Below, piece by piece: positions 57,347 to 64,000 of a stretch of DNA of 64,000 bases. Source of the stretch: Portulaca oleracea (lineage: Eukaryota > Streptophyta > Magnoliopsida > Caryophyllales > Portulacaceae); assembly GCA_029582165.1 (NCBI GenBank), contig CM055880.1, forward strand, positions 6,262,001-6,326,000. The letters are read 5' to 3'. Every line of letters begins with the position of its first letter. Position 1 is the first letter of the stretch. Under the pieces are notes generated by a model. The model did not search any database, was not told the DNA's origin, and was given only the letters and a program-made list of their open reading frames with translations. The position numbers and the translations under genes were made by a program.

Positions 57347-58489
57347 CATATAATAGCCTATAATTTTATCAATCATGGTAAAAAATGCACATTTTATACA
57401 TAATTTTATATTTATGAAAAAATATAAATAAATAATTATTTTTGTATTGTTTATAAGTTGTAATAACTCTCGAATTAATGAAACATACATTTATAATAAT
57501 TTAAATATATTTACATCTAATTTTATGAGTACTTTAAGTAAAATACAAGATGATTATTGGGCCAAGATGTTTCATTTTGCATTTTGAAATGCAAGATGAT
57601 TATTTTCATGAGGTTTTATAAGCATTATAGTGGAATTTAAGAGCATTGTATGATTGTTAATTAGGATCATTAGTTTAATATTTTATGAACATTATTGTTG
57701 AGTTCTATAAACATTGTTATATAACCGTTTTCTTTGTAAAACTTTATGAACAGTGGCGGGTGTAGAATTTTTTCTCTATGTGGTCCAGCATATATTAACA
57801 ATACTTTTATTTTTATTTTTTTTGGATCTTTTACCTTTAAATTGTAGTATGAAAGGCTTTAGAATATGAGGTTTTAGGAAGGAGTATGAAGTTCTTAATT
57901 GTATTTATATCCACAGATGACATACAATGCTATTGTAGCCCAAATTTTTTTCAAGATTCAACCACACTTTACTAGCTCTAGAAGCCAAGGGTAACTCGAT
58001 CTTTTCACAACCAACGAGGATCAGTTCATGGGCATTTAGGTCCTTTTAGGGACATTTTAATTAGTCTTTTACCTCATACATGAGAAGAAGATGGAAGGGA
58101 CTACAATGAAGCATGGAGGAGAAAACAAGTTAGAATAGGGGACACGACCATATCACACCTGGACACTACCATTCCCCCCCCCCCCCACAAAGCAAAAGAA
58201 GGCCTTGTGAAGAGTTAAGGTCATGCCATGTCGTCTGAGCATACGATCGTGTCCTCACCCGAGGGGTCGTCACGACATGAACCCTGATGAACGAGTGTAA
58301 TCATCTTTTGATTAGGTTTTCCCTTGTGCAAGACAATGTGACATGAATGTGTCATCCAATGACATGCTCGTGTCGCCTCTTTAAGGAGGTATGACACAGT
58401 CGTGTCACTCTATTTTCCGCGACTGAATAGTTTGAGCTAAATTTTGTTAAATTTTCCTTAACCCATGTTAATTTCCCTTTAAAATTAAG
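57347..58489. other. Intergenic, with GTGTC/GACAC-rich repeat debris and a poly-C run
   Basis: From 58020 to 58440 motifs such as GACACGACC, ATCGTGTCC, GCTCGTGTCG and CAGTCGTGTCAC recur, as in 31090-31540; this is probably LTR-element debris. A run of 13 C lies at 58174-58186. No gene is supported. Confidence 0.4.
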
Positions 58490-58582
58490 AATGCCTAGAG
58501 AGAGAGGCTCTTGAATCTCTTAGAGAGAGAAAGTTAGGGTTTGGCCTTTTGGGGATTTTTGTTCAGCCGTTTCTCTGGCTCA

Positions 58583-59359
58583 ATGGAGGAGCCTCCTCCT
58601 AAGCCTCCTGACCCCCCTTCTTGTAATGTCTCCTTCAATTTAGATTCCTCTTTTGTTCCTTCTTCTTGTTTCGTTTTTACAATTGCCCCCATGGAAGCCT
58701 TTTCAAGCTTTCATTTTGCCCCAGCTTTTGGTTTCGATTCACCCAGTTTCACCATGGAGGAAATTAGCTTCTTGAAAATCGTTGTCTTTACCCATCGCCT
58801 TCCAGTTCTGGTCATGAAAATTTGGCTTATCAAGGTTGTTGTAAGCAGTCTCTCAATCGCTCGATGTGGAAAACGCTCCCTGTTGTGTTACTCGAGAATT
58901 GTTGAGCCAATTCTGCTTTTTTCCTTTCTTAGCTTTTGGTTGGAGAAAGTTAATTGCAGATTTGGGATTTCTCATATCTGGGTCACAGTGCATGGTTTGG
59001 TTGACAACAATCGGACCGTTTATCGTCAAAGCTTTATCTACATTGACAACCGAGAACAGCGTACGGTGAATCCTATTGCTATTTCAGGTGATTTTGTTCT
59101 TTTTCTAGGTCTTTATTTACAAAAGAGTTTTTGGTGTTTACTGTTTTTATTGGATGTTTTTTGGTTTTCTTTGTACTGGTGCTGCTTGTCTCTCTGGCTT
59201 TCCTCGATTGCAATGCTTTGTTTGTTGCTTGGCTTATTGTTTGTGTGGTCGATCTTAGCTATCGTCCTAGGTTTCGAGATCCTCTATAAAAGGGGTTGGT
59301 TGTGGGGTTTCCTTTCTCAGCCCTCCCTCGGTCTAGTCTTCTATTGCCTCTTTGCTGCC
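58583..59359 (+). other. LINE 5' region, open but probably untranslated
   Basis: The frame of the first half of ORF1 stays open upstream to 58541, giving a hydrophobic Phe/Leu/Cys/Trp-rich reading after MEEPPPKPPDPPSCN at 58583. The T-rich, A-poor composition makes stop codons rare, so the openness may be passive. An N-terminal extension of ORF1 cannot be excluded. Confidence 0.35.
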
Positions 59360-60839
59360 ATGTCTCTTTTCCCCGTTAACCCTCTGCCTTCTGATAATGC
59401 TATTTCTCTCAGCAACATCTCAAATCCCTCTTCTGTCCCTTCTCCCGGGCTTTTGAGTGCGGATTCAATGGATGGTAGGGGGGATGGAATTTCAAGTCCG
59501 ACCCCTCAACCCCTCGAGAACTCGTACTCGAAGGCTCTCAAGTTCGGTGTGGGTAGTTCGAGTGGTGTTGAAATTGCCTCTCCTGGGAAGGGAAATGATG
59601 TTCCTATTGATCTGAGTGCAACTCTTCAGGGGTCCACTCAGGTAAACTCTCTTAACTGTCATGAAGCCATTGATTGGGACTCTCTTATCCCCCCTCCTGC
59701 TCCTCAAGATCAAATTGAGGAGCTTAATGCTCTCTGTCTCTTGGGAAAGATTTGGGGTGACTTTGTTGCCCTCAACATCATTGTTACCAAAACCAAAGCC
59801 GATTGGAAAGGTGTGCGTGGCCAAACTGATTATATAGATTCCGGTAATGGTTGGACCACCTTTAGGTTCTCCAACGCTGAAGACAAAAACTGGGTGTTAT
59901 TTGAAAGACCACTGGTTTGTCAATGGTTTTAACCTTGTCCTTATCCGATGTGGGCCGTTCTTTGACCCTTATAGCCATCCTATTTCTGCCATTGACCAAT
60001 GGGTTCGAATTCCTAGGCTCCCCTGGGAATTTTGGAACCTCCACTCCTTGTCCCTTCTCCTTAAATCTGTTGGGTCTGTGGTTAAGTTGGACCAACACAA
60101 CTTGCTGCGTCAAAAAGGGAGGTTTGCCAGGGTTTGTGTTAATCTTGACATCTCTAAACCGCTTAGAGGTAGCCTTACCATTGCCAACGAGAAAAACTCC
60201 CTTTCTATCCCTCTAATTTACGAAGGATTGCATGAGGTTTGCCCTCTCTGTGGGAATGAATCTCATTTGGTGGAAGCCTGTCATAAGTTTCAAGACCAGT
60301 CTAAAATCGAGGTAGTTGTTGAAAAGTTTGAGCAACACTCTCTGTCTCCGGTTGTGAGTTCCCCTGCTGCCCCCTCTGGGACTCACGATTCGAAGGATCG
60401 TTGGGTTCTTGTCACCCCGAAACGAAGAGCTAAGGGTAAGATGCCTTCTAGGTTCGGCCGGGAAGCTAAGGGTTTTGTAAACCTTTCTTCGGCTGATCCC
60501 GGTAAGGGGAGTGGTTCTACTAAACCTTCTTTGGTTATTAATGAAGATGGGGAGGTGATCTCTGAAACCATCCAGCCTGTCATCTCCTCCGACCCGATTG
60601 TGGACCCCGATATCATCTTGGCTAACTTAGTCAAGACTAAAGTTGATGAGAATGAAGTTCCCATTGATCCTTTGGATGAGATGGCCGACTGCGAGGAGGA
60701 TTTCGCTGATAATGCGATTGATGCTATGCTTAAGGATTTTGAGGATTGTGTTGATGTTCCTATGCTCTCTGACTCTTCCAAGAAGCGTAAGATGATTGAG
60801 GATGGAGAAGAAATCTCCTCCTCTCCTAAGTTGGGTTGA
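59360..60839 (+). pseudogene. LINE ORF1 (gag-like), DUF4283 and CCHC zinc knuckle, frameshifted
   Basis: This RNA-binding protein would coat LINE RNA. I start it at the ATG of MSLFPVNPLPSDN (59360), where composition changes from hydrophobic to Ser/Pro-rich. The DUF4283-like part includes LLGKIWGDFVALNIIVTKTK, then DKNWVLFERP, and after a one-base shift near 59910 continues in another frame as FVNGFNLVLIRCGPFFDPYS and WVRIPRLPWEFW. The zinc knuckle CPLCGNESHLVEAC lies at 60240-60281. The tail is acidic and ends in a basic KKRK segment. The frame jump is the only break I see. The stop TGA at 60837-60839 overlaps the next ATG. Confidence 0.8.
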
Positions 60840-62209
60840 TGATTTGTACGCTTTGTGTTATTTTGCTAGCAGCCTGCTTTTGGTTTTGCTTGTTTTTTAT
60901 GGCTGAAATTCCTCTTTGGATTGGTTCACAACCACCTTCCCAGTTATGTTTGTTTGTTGTTCCGCTATCCCCACTTTTTTGTCGGGGCTTTGAGTTTGGT
61001 CTTTTGTTGGCTCTTGGAGCTTTTGTATTTCAAGATGCTTTTCCTATATTTCAAGTGGTTGTTGTTTTTCGTTTGTGCCTTTTTATCTTTGTATGCATTT
61101 GGTTGGTTGTTGCGTTTAGGTTGGTTAAGGTTTTTGGTCTCCATTGTGATGACTTTCTTAAGTCTCTGATTTATGTTCCTTATGGCTGGTCCCGTTTGAA
61201 GCTTGTTGGACCTAGTTTTGTTGCCATTATTACGAATAGGCAGCCTAAGTTTTGGGGTCTTGCCCATCTTAGTTTAGTTGCCATTCGTAATTTTAGGCAG
61301 CCTAAGTCCACTCTCCCTTTTGTTATTGTTAGGGTTGACCCATGGATTTCGGCCTATGATGGTTCTGCTTCTGTGGTTTGGTCTCCTGAGGCCTTTATTG
61401 TCCCTTGCTTCCCCTTGGTCAATGATGAGAGCCCTTATTTGTTTTGCTATCCTGAGACCTTTAAGAATTCTCTTTTTCTGAGAGTCCTCGTTTTAAAGGG
61501 GTTGGTTTCAGGTTGGTTTCAGAGTTTACGCTTGATTTTCTCTCTGGTTGGTGACTTCTTTAAGACTAGTAGTTCCTCTTGGGTCAATTGTATTTTTTGG
61601 AAGATTGTCCTCTTCCATTGCTTCCCTAATGTTGGACTGTGGTGTTTGCTAATGCCTAGGTCTTGTGAGAACAGTTCCTGGGGTGCTGTTCAGCTTGAGA
61701 TCAGAAGATGGTTGTTTGATCGGATCTGGGTGTTAATTTTATTGTTTTCTGACCTCTCCGTTTATTGTGTAATTTTTTTATCATTAAAGTTTTGTCATTG
61801 TAATCCTCGGTCAGTATTTATTTTGTATTGGCAAGCTCCTTTGTTTTTGTTCTGGGAGGTGGACTTTTATTGGCTAAATCTTTTGGCGAGTGAGGGTTTT
61901 ACCATTGGTAAACCTTCCAAGGCTTTATATCGAAATCTTCTTGTGGAATTATCGCAAATTGGATTGATAGCTTCTGTGGATAACATTGAAAGCTTGTTCT
62001 TGGTTCAATCATCCCCCATTCATGGGTTAAAAACCATTTTTGTGGTGAAAAGACTTTTGTTGGGGTCAATTATGATCCTTGGAAGGAAAAAAGATTACTC
62101 TAACATTGACAATGTTGGGTTCTTCAGCATTCCAGGGTATGATTTTTATCGCTCTTTTGCTATGTACGTTAATGGTCCATTTACTCTTCTATTGGGTTTT
62201 ATTAAATGA
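60839..62209 (+). CDS. 456-codon open frame between LINE ORF1 and ORF2, unknown
   Basis: The frame starts at an ATG that shares its A with the last base of the ORF1 stop (TGATG) and ends at a TGA inside the ORF2 start (ATGA at 62206-62209), so it exactly bridges the two known genes. The reading is rich in Phe, Leu, Val, Trp and Cys, with many hydrophobic runs, and has no domain I recognise. The DNA is T-rich and A-poor, which lowers the number of stops, so it may be a non-coding spacer that happens to be open. It includes a diverged direct repeat (TTGCCATTATTACGAATAGG near 61220 and TTGCCATTCGTAATTTTAGG near 61278). Confidence 0.25.
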   Translation: MICTLCVILLAACFWFCLFFMAEIPLWIGSQPPSQLCLFVVPLSPLFCRGFEFGLLLALGAFVFQDAFPIFQVVVVFRLCLFIFVCIWLVVAFRLVKVFGLHCDDFLKSLIYVPYGWSRLKLVGPSFVAIITNRQPKFWGLAHLSLVAIRNFRQPKSTLPFVIVRVDPWISAYDGSASVVWSPEAFIVPCFPLVNDESPYLFCYPETFKNSLFLRVLVLKGLVSGWFQSLRLIFSLVGDFFKTSSSSWVNCIFWKIVLFHCFPNVGLWCLLMPRSCENSSWGAVQLEIRRWLFDRIWVLILLFSDLSVYCVIFLSLKFCHCNPRSVFILYWQAPLFLFWEVDFYWLNLLASEGFTIGKPSKALYRNLLVELSQIGLIASVDNIESLFLVQSSPIHGLKTIFVVKRLLLGSIMILGRKKDYSNIDNVGFFSIPGYDFYRSFAMYVNGPFTLLLGFIK

Positions 62210-64000
62210 AGATTTTGTATTGGAATATTCAAGGTGCAAAAAATGAAGCAAAAATTGCTGAAATCAACCTTGTCCTTAATAGCTTAAAACCAGACATTAC
62301 CTTTTTAAGCGAAACTTTAGTTAATTCGCTTAATACAAATAGAATTTTGAAAAAGTTAAGTTGTGATCGGTCAGAATGGGTGCCGACAGTAAATCATACT
62401 GGAGGAATTTGGGTCCTTTGGAATAATGCCAACTTAGAAGTCCACATTTTGCAAAAGGACGCTCGTGCCATTCACCTTTATGTTAAAGATAGAAAATCAA
62501 ATATTGAAACTATAATTTCTGGTATTTATGCCCCTGCTAAAGAGAGAGAGAAAGCCAGTTTTTGGGAAAGTTTAAAACTCCTAAATCTTGCCTTTCATCT
62601 GCCTTGGTGTATAATTGGGGATTGTAATGAGCTACTTCTCCCCTCCGATAAAAAGGAGGGCATGGTCCATCAGTCGATTGTGTCCGTTTGTCGAACTTCC
62701 TTCAAGCTATTAATGCTTGGATATTGTTCCCACCGAGAATTTTTACTTGGAAAAAAGCAATTCATGGACATGGTCTTTGAAAGGCTAGATAGACCAATTG
62801 TTAGACAAGATTACATAATCTTTTCCCAAAACATCTGTAATTCATGGTCCCTTTTCTGCTCTGATCATAGTTATGTCTTCTTTGAATCGACCGCACCTTA
62901 AGAGTACTAAGAATAGACAATTTCGCTTCAATCAAAATTGGCTTTCTTATAGTGAAGTTAATAAAATTGTCGAAAATGGGTGGAAAGGTAATTTTAAAGG
63001 CCATTTAATGTTTAAAATTACAAGGAGGTTAAAACATATAAAAATGGATTTGAAATCTTGGAGCAGAGCTTTCTTCCGAAATTTTAATGATAAGATGGAA
63101 CAGAATGCAGCTAAACTGAAAGCAATAGATGATAAGCTCATTAATGACCCCAATAGCATTCGCCTTAACCAATGGCAACATAGATTAATCAGACAAAGAG
63201 AAAAAATGTTGTTGTTTAATCAAAAGTATTGGACAAAATTTTCTAGGAAAAATTGGTTAACGCAAGGAGAAAGAAATTCTTCTTTCTTTCATAGAGCGGT
63301 TACTTTTCGAAAACGGAAAACGGTTGTTCAAAGGCTCAAGGATCCTTCTGGAGTTTGGATTGAAGATGAAAAAGAGATTCAAACTCTTTTCATTAAGGAA
63401 TTCGAATCCAGATTTACCTCTGGCTGCATTACTCCTTGTTTGGATGGGGTTAACCTTCCTAAGCTTTCTATAGATCAAGCTAATTCTCTTATAGCTAATG
63501 TTTCTAGAGAAGAAATTAAAGAAGCCCTTTTCCAAATTGATCCTGCTAAAGCCCACAGGCACGATGGGTTTGGGCGGTGTTCTTCCAAACATATTGGGAG
63601 CTAATTGCAAACGACCTATATGGTGCCATTCAAGATTTTTTCTTAAATGGTAAGTTATTGAAAGAAGTTAACCATACGTTCATAGCACTGATTCCAAAGG
63701 TGGATGATCCTTCTTTGCCTAATCATTTTAGACCAATTAGCCTTTGCAACACTATTTATAAGATTATAGCAAAAATAATGGTGAATCGGCTTAGGCCTCT
63801 TTTACAGGTCCTTATTAATCCGACCCAAAGTGCCTTTGTTCCGGAAAGGCACATTCATGATAATGTGTTATTGGCTCATGAAATCATGCATAAGTTTGGG
63901 AGGTCTAATAATAAAACCCCTTGGATAGCTCTAAAACTAGACATGGAAAAAGCATATGACAGAATTGAATGGAGTTTCCTTATAGGCGTCCTTAACCGAA
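62206..64000 (+). pseudogene. LINE ORF2: endonuclease and reverse transcriptase, frameshifted, 3' end missing
   Basis: The protein would nick target DNA and copy LINE RNA. The endonuclease starts MKILYWNIQGAKNEAKI and shows LSETL, GGIWVLWN, SGIYAP and GDCNE motifs of the exonuclease-endonuclease-phosphatase fold. Two shifts near 62685 and 62785 move its middle into another frame. A third shift near 62880 leads into the linker (FRFNQNWLSYSEVNKIVENG and the later NWLTQGERNSSFFHRAV). A fourth near 63570 leads into the reverse transcriptase, which reads FRPISLCNTIYKIIAKIMVN, NPTQSAFVPERHIHDNVLLA and LKLDMEKAYDRIEWSF (motif A with the first catalytic Asp). The YADD box and C-terminal zinc-binding region would lie beyond the window. 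Confidence 0.9.

Larger units (their letters stand above)
58490..64000 (+). mobile_element. Non-LTR retrotransposon (plant LINE), decayed, cut by the window end
   Basis: In order, it has a T-rich 5' region (58490-59359), an ORF1 with a DUF4283-like domain and CCHC zinc knuckle, a 1.37-kb T-rich open frame, then ORF2 with an AP-endonuclease and the start of the reverse transcriptase. There are no LTRs. Frameshifts in ORF1 and ORF2 show it is not coding-competent. The 5' limit is approximate, placed where the AT-rich flank gives way to AGAGAGAGGCTCTTGAATC. The 3' end is outside the window. Confidence 0.85.

Noticed and set aside
60383..60781. 132-codon minus-strand frame over LINE ORF1
   Set aside because: Shadow of the plus-strand ORF1, which carries the zinc knuckle and conserved segments.
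1..64000. CRISPR arrays, bacterial operons or prophage
   Set aside because: Introns, plant gene families and plant transposons throughout show nuclear plant DNA; the tandem repeats present lack spacers of constant length.

Overview
The window is nuclear DNA of a flowering plant, most likely a dicot; I cannot name the species. The evidence is three plant-type genes with GT-AG introns (an isoprenylcysteine methylesterase, an ABCG half-transporter closest to Arabidopsis ABCG21, and a MIZU-KUSSEI1/DUF617 protein), an AT-rich background, an Au-type SINE, copia solo LTRs, a plant-type LINE with a DUF4283/zinc-knuckle ORF1, and many PIF/Harbinger-, hAT- and foldback-type small elements. Only about 7 kb of the 64 kb holds host exons and small introns; most of the rest is layers of transposon debris.

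Layout. 1-16 kb is gene-poor: a palindromic foldback family (1.6-2.2 and 6.1-6.6 kb), a truncated retroposon inside a Tourist-like element, a copia solo LTR (2.86-3.42 kb), Tourist-like MITEs with TTA-type target duplications, a hAT-like element, and a 1.2-kb element with 0.48-kb terminal inverted repeats (14.06-15.29 kb). 16.1-20.05 kb is the 11-exon methylesterase gene on the plus strand. 21.0-21.8 kb on the minus strand holds a small two-exon gene for a Lys-rich basic peptide, found from a good TATA box, start codon and donor. 22.3-38 kb is again repeats: a copia RNase H end, a second copy of the long-TIR element with a nested MITE, hAT-like elements, a 340-bp direct duplication around 38-bp tandem repeats, an Au SINE, a 0.95-kb GA tract inside a Tourist-like element, and a LINE 3' end caught between two inverted arms.

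38.4-43.9 kb is the five-exon ABCG transporter gene. 45.6-46.8 kb is a second copia solo LTR with a palindromic MITE inside it. 47.1-53.1 kb is one 6-kb foldback DNA transposon (MULE-like) that keeps a FAR1-like zinc-finger remnant and is filled with degenerate TGATGTNCATTT-type repeats. 55.4-56.3 kb is the single-exon MIZ1-like gene. From about 58.5 kb to the end lies a decaying LINE. Its ORF1 (with a frameshift), a 456-codon open frame between the two usual genes, and its endonuclease/reverse transcriptase ORF2 abut by stop/start overlaps; the element runs off the window inside the reverse transcriptase domain.

The host genes are not a functional cluster. Their roles (reversal of prenylcysteine methylation, membrane export, root hydrotropism-type signalling) are independent, and each sits in its own gap between repeat blocks. 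I found no tRNA or rRNA gene and no CRISPR array.
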